Below, one piece after another: positions 1 through 11,524 of a DNA stretch of 64,000 bases (position 1 is the first letter of the stretch; every line of letters begins with the position of its first letter). The notes below the pieces were generated by a model, which worked only from the letters and a program-made list of their open reading frames with translations, had not been told where the DNA came from and ran no database searches. A program made the position numbers and the translations under genes. The stretch covers positions 62,001 through 126,000 of the forward strand of contig JAIBAU010000001.1 in assembly GCA_019695035.1 (NCBI GenBank), in the 5' to 3' direction. Source of the DNA: Caulobacteraceae bacterium. GTDB lineage: Bacteria > Pseudomonadota > Alphaproteobacteria > Caulobacterales > Caulobacteraceae.

Positions 1-2696
1 TCACCGGCGGCGACGGCGATGACGAAATCGACGGCGGGGCCGGCGTGGACATCGCGGTCTTCTCCGGTAACCGCGCCGACTACCTGGTCGTCGAGCAGGG
101 CGATGGCTACCTCATCACCGACCTGCGGGGCGGTTCGCCGGATGGCCAGGACCAGCTGGTCAATGTCGAGTTCGCCCAGTTCGCCGACGGCTTGGTCAAG
201 CTGACCATCGGCAGCGCGCCGGAAATCGGCGTGGGCGACACGGTGGCCGAGGTTATCGAGCCCGAGGCGGCGTCGGGACTGACCAGCGTCAACGGCTCGT
301 TCGAGTTCAGCGACGCCGACCACGACGACACCCACACCGTCAGCGTGGTGGGCGTGTCCGGGGACCAGACCGGGGTGACCTTCCAGGCCACCCTGGATCA
401 TGACACGGACGGCGAGAACCCGGGCGCGGTCAGCTGGACCGTTCAGGTCGACACGGCGGTGATCCAGTCGCTTGCTCAGGGCCAGGTACGGACGATCCTC
501 TACACCGTGGCCGTGACAGACAGCGCGGGCAATGAGACCGATCAGGTCGTGGCCGTGGAGATCATCGGCACCAACGATGCGCCCATCGTCAATGCGACCG
601 CGGCCATCGGGGTGCCCTCCGACGGCGGTCCGGTCACGGTCTCGGCGATGACCGGCGTGAGCGACGGCGACCTTGGCGGCAAGCCGCACGTGGGCTCGGT
701 GGGCGACCTCCCGGCCGGCGTGGTCTTCGACCCGGTCACCCAGACCTTCACCGTCGATCCGCTCGACGCCGCCCTGGTCACCCAGACCGGCGGCTCCGAC
801 TCGGTCATCGTGGTGAACTACACGATCACCGACGGCTTCACCTCGACGCCCGCCAGCCTGACCTTCAACGTGGCCGGGTCGGGGGTCGACATCATCGGCA
901 CCGCCGGCAACGACATGATCGACGGGGTGCAGGCTCCGGCCGGCCAGCCGCACGCCTCGGGCGGCGCCGACGTCATCAACGGCCGCGCCGGCGACGACAC
1001 TCTCTTCGGCCTGAATGGCGACGACTATCTCATCGGCGAGAGCGGCACGGACACGCTCTGGGGCGGCAACGGCGCCGACACCCTGGATGGCGGCTCGCGC
1101 ATCGACTACCTGCACGGCGGCTCGGGCGACGACGTGTTCGTGGTGCGCGGCCTCGAGGCGCTGCAGGACGTGTTCGACGGGGGTTCGACCGGCGAGACCC
1201 TGGGCGACGCCATCCAGGTGGACGGCGTCGGCGATGTGACCATCCAGGGCTTCAACGCGACGGCCAGCGGTATCGAGCGCTGGGTCGGCAACGGCGCCGG
1301 TCTGCTGGGCCGGGCAGGGTCGGAGACCTTTGACCTCAGCGGTCTCGACGCGATCACCGGCCTCGCCTGGGTCGACGCCGACGGCGGCAACGATACCCTG
1401 ATCGGCTCCCAATTCGACGACGACCTGCGCGGCGGGACGGGCAACGACAGCCTCGACGGCGGCCTGGGGGCCGACCACCTGACCGGCGGCGCGGGCAACG
1501 ACATCTTCCATGTCGACGACGCGGGCGACGTGGTGACCGAGCTGGACGGCGAGGGGACCGACAAGGTCTTCACCCGCGTCGACTTCAGCCTGGCCGGCAC
1601 GGCGGTGGAGAACCTGGCGGCGGTGGGCGCGCTCGGCCTGCAGCTGACGGGCAACGTACTGAACAACATCATCACCGGGGGGGCCGGTGGAGACCGGCTC
1701 GACGGCGGGGCCGGGAACGACACCCTCGACGGGGGTGACGGCGACGACACCCTGATCGGCGGGCTGGGCAGCGACATCATCACCGGCGGCGCCGGCCTCG
1801 ACACCGTCGACTATTCGGGCGCGGCCTCGGCGGTTTCGGTCAGCCTGAACACGGCCAGCAACCAGAATACCCTGGGCGGCGGCATCGACCGCATCTCGGG
1901 CGTCGAGAACGTCACGGGCTCAGCCTTCGACGACACCCTCACCGGCTCCAGCGCCGCCAACGTGCTGGACGGCGGGGCCGGGGCCGACGTGCTCAACGGC
2001 CGCGAAGGGGCCGACACCCTGCGCGGCGGCGACGGCGACGACCGGATGATCGGCGGGGCCGGGGCGGACGCCTTCGACGGCGGCGCGGGGACCGACATGG
2101 TCGACTACCGCACCGCCAGCGGATCGGTGTCCCTGAACCTCGAGACCGGCGTGCACACGGGCGAGGCGCTGGGCGACACCTTCGTCTCAGTGGAGCGCTT
2201 CCTGCTCAGCAACGGCAACGACAGCTTCATCGGGACGGCGGCGGGCGATATCGTCGACGGCTACGACGGAAACGACACCTTGTCCGGCGCCGGCGGGGCC
2301 GACAACCTGCGCGGCCTCAATGGCAACGACCTGCTGGACGGAGGCGACGGGAACGACAGCCTGCAGGGCGGTTCCGGCTCCGACACCCTCCTGGGCGGCG
2401 CGGGTATCGACAAGCTGTACGGCGAGGCGGGCAGCGACACCCTGACCGGCGGAACCGGCGCGGACCAGTTCATCTGGAGCGTCAACGCCAACCTGGGGGT
2501 CGACCACATCACCGACTTCGAGAACGGCGTCGACCACATCCGCCTGATCGGCACGGGGGCGACCCAGTTTTCGGACCTGACCGTCACCACCAACGGCTCC
2601 GGCTGGGCGGTGATCACCCTGGCCAACGGCAGCCAGATCGTGCTGGACGGCGTGGTGGCCAGCGCGGTCGACGCCTCCGACTTCCTCTGGGGCTGA
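1..2696 (+). CDS. RTX/VCBS calcium-binding secreted protein, 5' truncated by window
   Basis: This is the C-terminal part of a large type I-secreted protein. The frame is open from base 3 and already reads glycine/aspartate repeat (GGDGDDEIDGGAG), so the true start lies outside the window and the GTG at 45 is internal. A VCBS/cadherin-like domain lies at about bases 240-580 and a second cadherin-like segment at about 590-890. Several blocks of GGxGxDxLxG nonapeptides follow (about 900-2450), the calcium-binding beta-roll of RTX proteins. The last 80 residues resemble the serralysin C-terminal region (ITDFENGVDHIRL) and end in DFLWG, as expected for an uncleaved type I secretion signal. No catalytic domain is visible in this part. 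It could be an adhesin, an S-layer-like protein or an RTX enzyme whose N-terminus is missing. Confidence 0.9.
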   Translation, partial: TGGDGDDEIDGGAGVDIAVFSGNRADYLVVEQGDGYLITDLRGGSPDGQDQLVNVEFAQFADGLVKLTIGSAPEIGVGDTVAEVIEPEAASGLTSVNGSFEFSDADHDDTHTVSVVGVSGDQTGVTFQATLDHDTDGENPGAVSWTVQVDTAVIQSLAQGQVRTILYTVAVTDSAGNETDQVVAVEIIGTNDAPIVNATAAIGVPSDGGPVTVSAMTGVSDGDLGGKPHVGSVGDLPAGVVFDPVTQTFTVDPLDAALVTQTGGSDSVIVVNYTITDGFTSTPASLTFNVAGSGVDIIGTAGNDMIDGVQAPAGQPHASGGADVINGRAGDDTLFGLNGDDYLIGESGTDTLWGGNGADTLDGGSRIDYLHGGSGDDVFVVRGLEALQDVFDGGSTGETLGDAIQVDGVGDVTIQGFNATASGIERWVGNGAGLLGRAGSETFDLSGLDAITGLAWVDADGGNDTLIGSQFDDDLRGGTGNDSLDGGLGADHLTGGAGNDIFHVDDAGDVVTELDGEGTDKVFTRVDFSLAGTAVENLAAVGALGLQLTGNVLNNIITGGAGGDRLDGGAGNDTLDGGDGDDTLIGGLGSDIITGGAGLDTVDYSGAASAVSVSLNTASNQNTLGGGIDRISGVENVTGSAFDDTLTGSSAANVLDGGAGADVLNGREGADTLRGGDGDDRMIGGAGADAFDGGAGTDMVDYRTASGSVSLNLETGVHTGEALGDTFVSVERFLLSNGNDSFIGTAAGDIVDGYDGNDTLSGAGGADNLRGLNGNDLLDGGDGNDSLQGGSGSDTLLGGAGIDKLYGEAGSDTLTGGTGADQFIWSVNANLGVDHITDFENGVDHIRLIGTGATQFSDLTVTTNGSGWAVITLANGSQIVLDGVVASAVDASDFLWG

Positions 2697-2703
2697 CGGG
2701 GCA

Positions 2704-2725
2704 GGGCGGCGCCGCGGCGCCGCCC
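2704..2725. terminator. GC-rich hairpin between convergent genes
   Basis: Arms GGGCGGCGCC (2704-2713) and GGCGCCGCCC (2716-2725) are perfect complements. The hairpin sits between the stop of the RTX gene and the stop of the convergent gene at 2733. There is no T-tract, so function as a bidirectional terminator is inferred from position only. Confidence 0.45.
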
Positions 2726-2732
2726 GCGCCGG

Positions 2733-3401
2733 TCAGACCAGCGGGTCCAGGCCCAGCGGCCGGGGGTCGATCTTGGACATGGGCGCGGCCGCTTCCATGA
2801 AGATGGCCAGGCCCGTGGGCTTGGGCACGACCGGCTGCGGATTCCAGGGGAAGTCGCCCGCGGCCCCGCGGATCAACTGGTGGGCGGCCGTGCCGTAGAT
2901 CCGGGTTAACTCCTTGGGGTCGGGCCCGTGGAACTGGATCCGGTCGTACAGGACCCTGGCGTGGCGGCGCACCGCCTCGAGGGGCGCTTCGCTCACGGTG
3001 AATCCCTCGGGCGTGCGAGGCTGGCCGAACCACTTGTCGCCCGCCGTGCCGGCCACGTAGCCGAAAAGCCCCTGGAGGTCGAAGGCGGCGGCCGCCGCCT
3101 CGCCGGCTGCGCCGGCGGCGTAGTTCCACAGGCCCGCACCGCTGATCTCGCCGATCAGGCAGTCGTTCACCGCCTGACCGAAGTACAGCTTTTCGCCGCT
3201 GCGGGTGGTGACCTCCACCAGGGCGTCCTGGATGTCGGTGTATTCCCCTGCCCGGAGGCGGGCCCGAGCCTGCATCTGGGTCAGGAAGCCCAGCACCGCG
3301 CCTGCGGCGTTGAGGCAGTCGGGCGCGTGCATCACCTCGCCGGTAGAATAGGCCTCGAGCAGATAGCCGCCGACTTCGTTGGAGATCTGGGTGTGGTCCA
3401 T
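2733..3401 (-). CDS. conserved-looking protein of unknown function
   Basis: This 222-residue protein starts at MDHTQISNEV; the frame stays open for 20 more residues upstream (to 3461), but that stretch is low-complexity and overlaps a hairpin. I do not recognise the family. It has no signal peptide, no clear membrane segment and no known motif. An alanine/glycine-rich stretch lies around residues 95-120, and the remainder looks like a soluble, mixed alpha/beta protein. It lies downstream of a DUF4142 lipoprotein on the same strand, separated by two strong hairpins, so it is probably a separate transcript. No good ribosome site is visible before the chosen ATG, so the start is uncertain. Confidence 0.7.
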   Translation of the reverse strand: MDHTQISNEVGGYLLEAYSTGEVMHAPDCLNAAGAVLGFLTQMQARARLRAGEYTDIQDALVEVTTRSGEKLYFGQAVNDCLIGEISGAGLWNYAAGAAGEAAAAAFDLQGLFGYVAGTAGDKWFGQPRTPEGFTVSEAPLEAVRRHARVLYDRIQFHGPDPKELTRIYGTAAHQLIRGAAGDFPWNPQPVVPKPTGLAIFMEAAAPMSKIDPRPLGLDPLV

Positions 3402-3425
3402 GGGCGGGGCATGCCACGCCGCGAG

Positions 3426-3473
3426 CCCGGCGTCACGCGCCGGGAGAGGCTTCCGGCGCAAAGCCGGAAGCCT
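3426..3473 (-). terminator. double hairpin after the DUF4142 lipoprotein gene
   Basis: Two back-to-back hairpins lie just past the stop of the minus-strand gene at 3483. AGGCTTCCGGC (3447-3457) pairs perfectly with GCCGGAAGCCT (3463-3473) around a 5-base loop. CCCGGCG (3426-3432) pairs with CGCCGGG (3438-3444). No T-tract follows, so termination strength is uncertain. Confidence 0.5.
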
Positions 3474-3482
3474 GCCGTCGGC

Positions 3483-5728
<2,246 letters not shown>

Positions 5729-5750
5729 CGGCGGAAGAGGGGAACATTCC

Positions 5751-6167
5751 ATGGTCTGGACCAGCATCACCAGCTTCGGCGCCCGTCCCGAGTACGGCCT
5801 GCTGGCCCTCGCCATCCTGCTCGGCCTGGTGCACCTGACCTGGGCCGCGATCGCGGCGCGGCGCCAGCAGAGCCTGAAGTGGGCGCGGGGCCCGCGTGAC
5901 GAGCCGATGCCGATCACGGGCATGGCCGGACGGCTGGACCGCGGGTTCAGGAACTACATGGAGACCTTCCCGTTCTTCGCCGCCGCGGTGCTGCTCGGGG
6001 CGACCTCGAACAGCCTGCGCGACGTGTCGATCTGGGGGGCGCACCTCTACGTCTGGGCGCGCCTGCTCTATGTGCCGCTCTACGCCTTCGGCTCGCCCTT
6101 CCGCACCCTCGTCTGGTTCGCTTCCCTGATCGGCCTGCTCATGGTCGTCTACACCCTGTTCTTCTGA
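5751..6167 (+). CDS. MAPEG family membrane protein
   Basis: This 138-residue integral membrane protein has about four predicted transmembrane helices. It carries the family signature around RLDRGFRNYMETFPFF (residues about 60-77), where human MAPEG enzymes bind glutathione. MAPEG proteins include glutathione transferases and peroxidases of lipid substrates; most bacterial members, including this one, have no proven substrate. It sits 22 bases after guaB and 10 bases before the rsmB-like gene, so it is probably read through from guaB. A purine-rich site (GAGGGGAAC) precedes the ATG. Confidence 0.88.
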   Translation: MVWTSITSFGARPEYGLLALAILLGLVHLTWAAIAARRQQSLKWARGPRDEPMPITGMAGRLDRGFRNYMETFPFFAAAVLLGATSNSLRDVSIWGAHLYVWARLLYVPLYAFGSPFRTLVWFASLIGLLMVVYTLFF

Positions 6168-6177
6168 CGGAGACCCG

Positions 6178-7476
6178 TTGACCCCTTCCGCCCGCCTAGC
6201 CGCCGCCGCCGAGGTCCTCGACCGGATAGCGGGGGGACGTGCGCCGGCTGAGGAGGCGCTGAAGCAATGGGGGCGCGAGAACCGCTATGCCGGTTCGAAG
6301 GACCGCCGCGCCATCGCCGATCGCGTCTACCGCTGTCTGAGAGGCAAGGCGCGGCTGGGCTGGGCCATGGGTCGCGAGGACGGCCGCGCCCTCGTGATCG
6401 GGTCGCTGGCGCTGATCGACGACCTCCCCCTCACCGAGATCGAGGCCCTGTTCTCGGGCGAGGGTTATGCGCCGTCGCCCCTTAAGCCGAATGAGCGGGC
6501 GCGTCTGGCGGCCGAGCCCGGCGAGCCGCCGGCCTGGGCCAGGGCCGGCCTGCCGGAATTCGTCACCGAAGACTTCAAGGCCACCTTCGGCGAGGCTTGG
6601 GCCGCCGAGGCCGAGGCCCTGATGGCCCCGCGCGCGCCGATCGACCTGCGCGTGAACACGGCCTTGGCGACGGTCGAGGCGGCCGAGGGCGCGCTGCGCG
6701 CCGCCGGGCTGGAGCCGGAGCGCACTCCCTGGTCGGCGGCGGGCCTGCGCCTGAAGGCCGAGCCTCCGCCGAACGTGCAGAAGTTGGACGCCTTCCGCGA
6801 CGGCCGCATCGAGATCCAGGACGAGGGCAGCCAGCTGGCCGCCTGCCTCGCCGGAGCCGCGCCCGGGCAGACGGCCGTCGACTACTGCGCCGGGGGCGGG
6901 GGCAAGACCCTGGTGCTGGCGCAGGCCGTGGGTGCGGGCGGCCGCCTGGTCGCCTGCGACGTCGTGCAGAAACGCCTGGACAATATCCGCCCCCGGCTCG
7001 AACGCGCCGGCCTGACCGCCGAGCTGCGGCTGCTGGGCGCCGAAGGGCAGGGGATGGACGACCTCGAAGGCGAGGCCGACCTGGTGCTGGTGGACGCCCC
7101 CTGCTCGGGATCGGGGACCTGGCGGCGGCGTCCGGAGGACGCCTGGCGGCTGACGGAGGTGGAGGTCGAGCGGCTGCACGCCCTGCAGGTCGCCATCCTG
7201 GGCCGCGCCGCCAAGCTGGTCCGGCCGGGGGGTCGCCTGGCCTACGTCACCTGCTCGATGCTGAGCCGCGAGAACGAAGCCAGCGCCGACGCCTTCGAGG
7301 CCGCCCGCCCGGACTTCCGCCCGCGGCCCGTCGCCGACGCGCTCGCCGCCGCGCCGCTGACCGACGCGGGGCGCGACCGCCTTTCCGCCCTCGCCTCCGG
7401 CCATCGGCTGCGCCTCTCTCCGCGCGCCGCCGGCACGGACGGCTTCTTCATCGCCCTCTACGAAAGAACCGCATGA
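6178..7476 (+). CDS. RsmB-type 16S rRNA (cytosine-C5) methyltransferase
   Basis: This SAM-dependent RNA m5C methyltransferase of the RsmB/NOP2 family has 432 residues. An N-terminal helical domain resembling RsmB's is followed by the Rossmann domain. SAM motif I is [15 protein letters not shown]. The two catalytic cysteines lie in motif IV ([14 protein letters not shown]) and motif VI (VTCSML). The start is TTG, supported by GGAG five bases upstream and by a gap of only 10 bases from the preceding gene. The stop overlaps the guaA start (ATGA). The family assignment is firm. The exact target (C967 of 16S rRNA or another position) is inferred only. Confidence 0.9.
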   Translation: MTPSARLAAAAEVLDRIAGGRAPAEEALKQWGRENRYAGSKDRRAIADRVYRCLRGKARLGWAMGREDGRALVIGSLALIDDLPLTEIEALFSGEGYAPSPLKPNERARLAAEPGEPPAWARAGLPEFVTEDFKATFGEAWAAEAEALMAPRAPIDLRVNTALATVEAAEGALRAAGLEPERTPWSAAGLRLKAEPPPNVQKLDAFRDGRIEIQDEGSQLAACLAGAAPGQTAVDYCAGGGGKTLVLAQAVGAGGRLVACDVVQKRLDNIRPRLERAGLTAELRLLGAEGQGMDDLEGEADLVLVDAPCSGSGTWRRRPEDAWRLTEVEVERLHALQVAILGRAAKLVRPGGRLAYVTCSMLSRENEASADAFEAARPDFRPRPVADALAAAPLTDAGRDRLSALASGHRLRLSPRAAGTDGFFIALYERTA

Positions 7477-9035
7477 CCGCCCCGGCCAATCACGAACGCG
7501 TCCTGATCATCGACTTCGGCAGCCAGGTCACTCAGTTGATCGCCCGGCGGGTGCGAGAGCTGGGCGTCTATTGCGAGATCCATCCCTTCGACAAGGCAGA
7601 GGCCATCCTCGACGACTTCGCCCCCCGGGCTGTGATCCTGTCGGGCGGGCCCTCCAGCGTCACCGAGGCCGACAGCCCGCGGATCAGCGACAAGGTGTTC
7701 CGGCTGGGGGCGCCGGTGCTGGCGGTCTGCTACGGCGAGCAGCTGATGTGCGACCTGCTGGGCGGCAAGGTCGAAGGCGGACATCACCGGGAGTTCGGGC
7801 GAGCCGACATCGTGCTGGCCAAGGAGAGCCCCCTTTTCGCCGGCATCGGCGCCGTCGACCACCGCGAACCGGTCTGGATGAGCCATGGCGACCGCGTCAC
7901 GGCCATTCCGGAGGGATTCGAGGTCATCGCCACCTCGGAGGGCTCGCCCTTCGCCGCCATCGCCGACCACCGCCGCAACTTCTATGGCGTACAGTTCCAT
8001 CCCGAGGTCGTTCACACCCCGCGCGGCAAGGTCATCTACGAGAACTTCCTCAAGGGCGTCGCCGGCCTGAAGGGCGACTGGTCGATGGCCGCCTACAAGG
8101 ACGAGCAGATCGCCCGCATCCGGCAGCAGGTGGGCAAGGGCAAGGTGATCTGCGGCCTGTCGGGCGGCGTGGATTCCTCGGTGGCGGCGGTGCTGATCCA
8201 TGAGGCGATCGGCGACCAGCTGACCTGCGTCTTCGTCGACACGGGACTGATGCGCAAGGACGAGGGCGAGCAGGTCGTGAGCCTGTTCCGCAACCACTAC
8301 AACATCCCGCTTGTGCATGTGGACGCGGGCGCGGAGTTCCTGGGGGCCCTGGCGGGGATCAGCGACCCGGAGACCAAGCGCAAGACCATCGGCAAGCTGT
8401 TCATTGACGTGTTCGATCGCGAGGCCGGCAAGATCGAGGGGGCCGAGTTCCTGGCCCAGGGAACGCTTTATCCGGACGTGATCGAGAGTGTCTCCCCGAC
8501 CGGCGGGCCGAGCCATGTGATCAAGAGCCACCACAACGTCGGGGGCCTGCCCGACTACATGAAGCTGAAGCTGGTCGAGCCCCTGCGGGAGCTGTTCAAG
8601 GATGAGGTGCGGCAGCTGGGCCGGGAGCTCGGACTCACCGACGCCTTCGTCGGCCGCCATCCCTTCCCGGGGCCCGGCCTGGCCATCCGCATTCCGGGCG
8701 ACATCACGCCCGAAAAGGTCAAGGTGCTGCAGGAGGCCGACGCCATCTACCTCGAGGAAATCCGCAAGGCCGGGCTCTACGACAAGATCTGGCAGGCCTT
8801 CGCCGTGCTGCTTCCCGTCAAGACGGTCGGCGTCATGGGCGATGCGCGCACCTACGAGAATGTGCTGGCGCTGCGGGCCGTCACTTCGGTCGACGGCATG
8901 ACGGCGGACTTCTTCGAGTTCCCGTGGGATGTGCTGGGCAGAACCGCGACCCGCATCGTCAACGAGGTGCGGGGTGTGAACCGTGTGGTCTACGACGTGA
9001 CGTCGAAACCGCCGGGGACCATCGAGTGGGAATGA
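7473..9035 (+). CDS. guaA: GMP synthase (glutamine-hydrolysing)
   Basis: It converts XMP, glutamine and ATP to GMP. The protein has 520 residues. The N-terminal class I glutamine amidotransferase domain has catalytic Cys86 in AVCYGEQL and the partner histidine in FHPEVVHT. The ATP-pyrophosphatase domain has the P-loop SGGVDSS at residues 230-236. The C-terminal dimerisation domain ends in KPPGTIEWE, the universally conserved tail. The frame is open far upstream (to 6597), but that part is out-of-frame overlap with the methyltransferase gene. The true start is the ATG overlapping its stop codon. Confidence 0.98.
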   Translation: MTAPANHERVLIIDFGSQVTQLIARRVRELGVYCEIHPFDKAEAILDDFAPRAVILSGGPSSVTEADSPRISDKVFRLGAPVLAVCYGEQLMCDLLGGKVEGGHHREFGRADIVLAKESPLFAGIGAVDHREPVWMSHGDRVTAIPEGFEVIATSEGSPFAAIADHRRNFYGVQFHPEVVHTPRGKVIYENFLKGVAGLKGDWSMAAYKDEQIARIRQQVGKGKVICGLSGGVDSSVAAVLIHEAIGDQLTCVFVDTGLMRKDEGEQVVSLFRNHYNIPLVHVDAGAEFLGALAGISDPETKRKTIGKLFIDVFDREAGKIEGAEFLAQGTLYPDVIESVSPTGGPSHVIKSHHNVGGLPDYMKLKLVEPLRELFKDEVRQLGRELGLTDAFVGRHPFPGPGLAIRIPGDITPEKVKVLQEADAIYLEEIRKAGLYDKIWQAFAVLLPVKTVGVMGDARTYENVLALRAVTSVDGMTADFFEFPWDVLGRTATRIVNEVRGVNRVVYDVTSKPPGTIEWE

Positions 9036-9045
9036 CCCCGTTCCT

Positions 9046-9435
9046 TCAGGCCGTCCGCTCGCGCATGTCGGCGTAGGCCTGCTGGACCAGCCGCAGCAGC
9101 GCCGCGTCGTCGATGGCCCGGCCGGGCCGCAGCTTGACGTGCCGCATGCGCTTGCCGCCGCCTTCCAGGAGGCCGCCGGGGTCGGCAAGGGCGGCGCCCT
9201 GGAAGAAGCCGATCGCCCCATGGGCGCGGAAAGCCGCCACATAGGCGAAGGCCGCCTCGCCGACACAGGCTGTGGGTGCGTGGTCGTGCAAGAGCTCGCG
9301 CACGTCGGGACCGCAGAGACGCATCCGCTCGAACCACGGCGCGACCAGGGCGCGGCATGGATCGGTCGCCGCGAGCCAGGCCTCCACCGCGGGATCCCGG
9401 CTCCGGGCGGTGGGGAAGCGCATGAGATCGTCCAC
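9046..9435 (-). CDS. DUF1801 domain protein
   Basis: This soluble 129-residue protein is convergent with guaA. The DUF1801/YdhG-like signature is clear: DVRELLHDHAPTACV, a FAYVAAFRAHGAIGFFQGAAL stretch (about residues 62-82), then LLEGGGKRMRHVKLRP. The family is small and lacks an assigned biochemical role. A second, more distant DUF1801 protein lies at 11010. The gene is probably monocistronic and transcribed toward guaA, with a gap of only 10 bases between the stops. Confidence 0.8.
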   Translation of the reverse strand: MDDLMRFPTARSRDPAVEAWLAATDPCRALVAPWFERMRLCGPDVRELLHDHAPTACVGEAAFAYVAAFRAHGAIGFFQGAALADPGGLLEGGGKRMRHVKLRPGRAIDDAALLRLVQQAYADMRERTA

Positions 9436-9548
9436 CGGCGTCCTCCTCCTTGGCCTCCTGCAGCCCGCTGACTTGTGCCCGAACCGGCGGGCGGCGTCAC
9501 CCGCGAGCCGCCGGGAGAACCTTGCCGCGGACCCTCCGCTGCGCTAAC

Positions 9549-9568
9549 ACTGAACCAGATGGTTCAGT
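9549..9568. promoter_or_regulatory. 20-bp palindromic ArsR-type operator over the start codon
   Basis: The sequence ACTGAACCAGATGGTTCAGT has perfect 9-base arms around a central GA and contains the ATG of the ArsR gene (9559). A palindrome placed here would let the encoded winged-helix dimer block its own transcription or translation. The assignment as the operator is inferred from symmetry and position. Confidence 0.7.
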
Positions 9569-9918
9569 ATAAAGCCGCCACTCTCGACGCCTCGTTCGCC
9601 GCCCTGTCGGATGCGACGCGGCGTGGCGTGGTTGAGCAACTCGCCCGCGCAGACGCTTCGATCAGCGATCTGGCGGACCGCTTCCGAATGACCCTCACCG
9701 GCATGAAGAAGCATGTGGGCGTGCTGGAGAAGGCGGGCCTGGTGACCACGCGGAAGGTGGGGCGGGTGCGGACCTGCAGGCTGGGTTCGAGCGCGCCGGA
9801 GGTTTCGGCCTGGATGGAACGCTACGGGCGGCTCTGGGAGGCGCGGTTCAACGCGCTCGATCAGGTGGTCCAGGACTTGATGGTGGAGGAGAGGAGCAAT
9901 GACCGAAATGACCGGTAG
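9559..9918 (+). CDS. ArsR-family winged-helix repressor
   Basis: This 119-residue regulator starts at MVQYKAATLD. Residues about 10-90 form the ArsR/SdpR winged helix: FAALSDATRRGVVEQLA, then recognition helix region MTLTGMKKHVGVLEKAGLV and wing TTRKVGRVRTC. No metal-binding cysteine cluster is present, so it is not a classical metal sensor. It overlaps the next gene, an AHSA1/SRPBCC protein, by 20 bases; this ArsR-AHSA1 pairing is common in proteobacteria and suggests a co-regulated ligand-binding partner. The frame opens at 9475, but the upstream part has no regulator character and the palindrome at 9549-9568 surrounds the ATG used here. Confidence 0.88.
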   Translation: MVQYKAATLDASFAALSDATRRGVVEQLARADASISDLADRFRMTLTGMKKHVGVLEKAGLVTTRKVGRVRTCRLGSSAPEVSAWMERYGRLWEARFNALDQVVQDLMVEERSNDRNDR

Positions 9919-10393
9919 GCCCGCTGGGCCCCAGACCCTGATCGAGCGGCCGAACGACGTGGAGGTGGCGGCCTCGCGCACCTTCGACGCTCCGGCGCGG
10001 ATCGTCTGGAAGGCCTGGACCACGCCCGAGCTGTTCATGCGCTGGTGGGCGCCTCGCTCGATGGGAATGGTATTGGCCGGCTGCGAGATGGACGTGCGGG
10101 AAGGGGGAGCCTACCGCGTCAAATTCGGCGATCCTTCAGCCGACTGGGCGTTTCACGGTCGGTACCTTGAGGTCGTGCCGCATCGGCGGCTGGTCTGGAC
10201 CAACGAGGAAGACGACAATGACGCAGTGACCACGGTCACCTTCGAGGAGATCGACGGCCGGACGCGCGTGACCTACCGCGAGTCCTTCCCGACGAAGGAA
10301 GCGTTCGAGGCCAACGCCGGGGCCATCGACGCGGCGCCGGAGCAGTTCGACCAGCTGGCCGAGCTTGTCGAGACCCTGGCCGCCGAAGCCTGA
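9899..10393 (+). CDS. SRPBCC/AHSA1 domain protein
   Basis: This 164-residue protein has a START-like (AHSA1) lipid/ligand-binding fold. Signature segments are AASRTFDAPARIVWKAWTTP, MRWWAPRSM and HGRYLEVVPHRRLVWT. Such proteins bind hydrophobic small molecules in a deep cavity; the ligand here is unknown. The start codon lies inside the 3' end of the ArsR gene, so translation is probably coupled. A second ATG six bases... nine bases downstream (MTEM-T) would be an equally good start. Confidence 0.87.
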   Translation: MTEMTGRPAGPQTLIERPNDVEVAASRTFDAPARIVWKAWTTPELFMRWWAPRSMGMVLAGCEMDVREGGAYRVKFGDPSADWAFHGRYLEVVPHRRLVWTNEEDDNDAVTTVTFEEIDGRTRVTYRESFPTKEAFEANAGAIDAAPEQFDQLAELVETLAAEA

Positions 10394-10500
10394 GCCGGCT
10401 CGGGCCGGGCGTCGCGGAAATGCGGCGTCCCGTCGCCGCCGCGGGAACCGAGGTTCGGGTAGACTCCTTCTGTCGTTCATTCGACCGAAGGAGCTCCTCC

Positions 10501-10896
10501 ATGACCGAGACTCTGAACAACGCCGAGATCATCGCGCTCGAGACGTCCTACTGGGACGCCATGAAGGCCAAGGACGGGGCGCGGACGTCGGGACTGACAG
10601 GCGAGACCAGTCTGGTGACCGGCGTCCGCGGCGTTGCTTCCATTGCGAAGGCCAAGATGGGAGCCCTGACCGAGGAGGGCTCGTGGGAGCTGCACGATTT
10701 CCACTTCGAGAAGGTGGAGGTGGCCGCGCCGGCCCCCAACGTGGCGATCATCGCCTACGAGGTTCGGCAGGATGTGACCATGGACGGCAAGCGCGCGACC
10801 CTGCGGGCGGCAGACAGCTCGACCTGGGTCAAGGGGCCGCAGGGCTGGGCGTGCCACGCCCACTCCGAGACCTTCCTCGGCGACAAGGCGCCGTAG
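10501..10896 (+). CDS. NTF2-like (SnoaL/DUF4440-type) protein
   Basis: This 131-residue protein starts at MTETLNNAEI after a strong ribosome site (GAAGGAGCTCCTCC just before the ATG). It has the cone-shaped NTF2-like fold pattern: an N-terminal helix with ETSYWDAMKAKDG, a sheet with VAIIAYEVRQDVTMDG, and a C-terminal STWVKGPQGWACHAHSET. Members serve as enzymes or ligand-binding proteins; nothing here identifies a substrate. It stands 107 bases after the AHSA1 gene and may be co-transcribed with it. Confidence 0.75.
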   Translation: MTETLNNAEIIALETSYWDAMKAKDGARTSGLTGETSLVTGVRGVASIAKAKMGALTEEGSWELHDFHFEKVEVAAPAPNVAIIAYEVRQDVTMDGKRATLRAADSSTWVKGPQGWACHAHSETFLGDKAP

Positions 10897-11009
10897 GCGG
10901 AGCGGCGATGCCGGCAGGCGCGGCCGGCGCGGGTGTGCTATCGGACCGGAGCCAGGGCGGTCTTCACGAGGCGCGCTCGGCAGGCGGCGCCGGGATCCAG
11001 GAGGAGAGC

Positions 11010-11423
11010 ATGCAGCACCCGACTCCGGGAGAACCCGCGGACGGAACGCCCGCCGAACTGATCGACGCCCGCATCAAGGCGCTGGGGGATTGGCGCGGCG
11101 AGACCCTGGCTCGTATCCGCGCCCTGATCCACGAGGCCGACCCGGATGTGGTCGAGACCGTGAAATGGGGCCGCACGCCGGTCTGGGAGCATGACGGCAT
11201 CCTCTGTACCGGCGAAACCTACAAGGCGGCGGTGAAGACCACCTTCGCCAGGGGCGCATCGCTTCCCGATCCCAAGGGCATCTTCAATTCGAGCCTGGAG
11301 GGCGGCACGCGAAGGGCCATCGATTTCAGGGAAGGCGAGACCATCGACGCGGAGGGCTTCAAGGCGCTGATCCGTGCGGCGGTGGACCACAACAGGGGCC
11401 GGAAGACAGATCGACGCAAGTGA
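11010..11423 (+). CDS. DUF1801 (YdhG-like) protein
   Basis: This 137-residue protein starts at MQHPTPGEPA, with GGAGGAGAGC immediately upstream as ribosome site. The DUF1801 core is visible in DPDVVETVKWGRTPVWEHDG, then YKAAVKTTFARGASL and ALIRAAVDHN. The family is of unknown biochemical role. Together with the gene at 9046 it gives two divergent DUF1801 copies within 2 kb. Confidence 0.8.
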   Translation: MQHPTPGEPADGTPAELIDARIKALGDWRGETLARIRALIHEADPDVVETVKWGRTPVWEHDGILCTGETYKAAVKTTFARGASLPDPKGIFNSSLEGGTRRAIDFREGETIDAEGFKALIRAAVDHNRGRKTDRRK

Positions 11424-11524
11424 GGCTCAAGTTTTTTCGGGCCCCTGTCGATCGCGCGCCTCGCGGTTCGTCGGGTGAATGGAAGCGGGGAGGGCGTCTC
11501 TTCGCCGTCACTCAGGACTCGATC

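Noticed and set aside
6597..7472. In-frame upstream extension of guaA
   Set aside because: It overlaps the methyltransferase in another frame, is arginine/proline-rich and lacks homology; guaA starts at 7473 by its conserved N-terminus.
7458..9500. 680-codon minus-strand frame opposite guaA
   Set aside because: Shadow of guaA; only the separate DUF1801 frame at 9046-9435 has protein character in this area.
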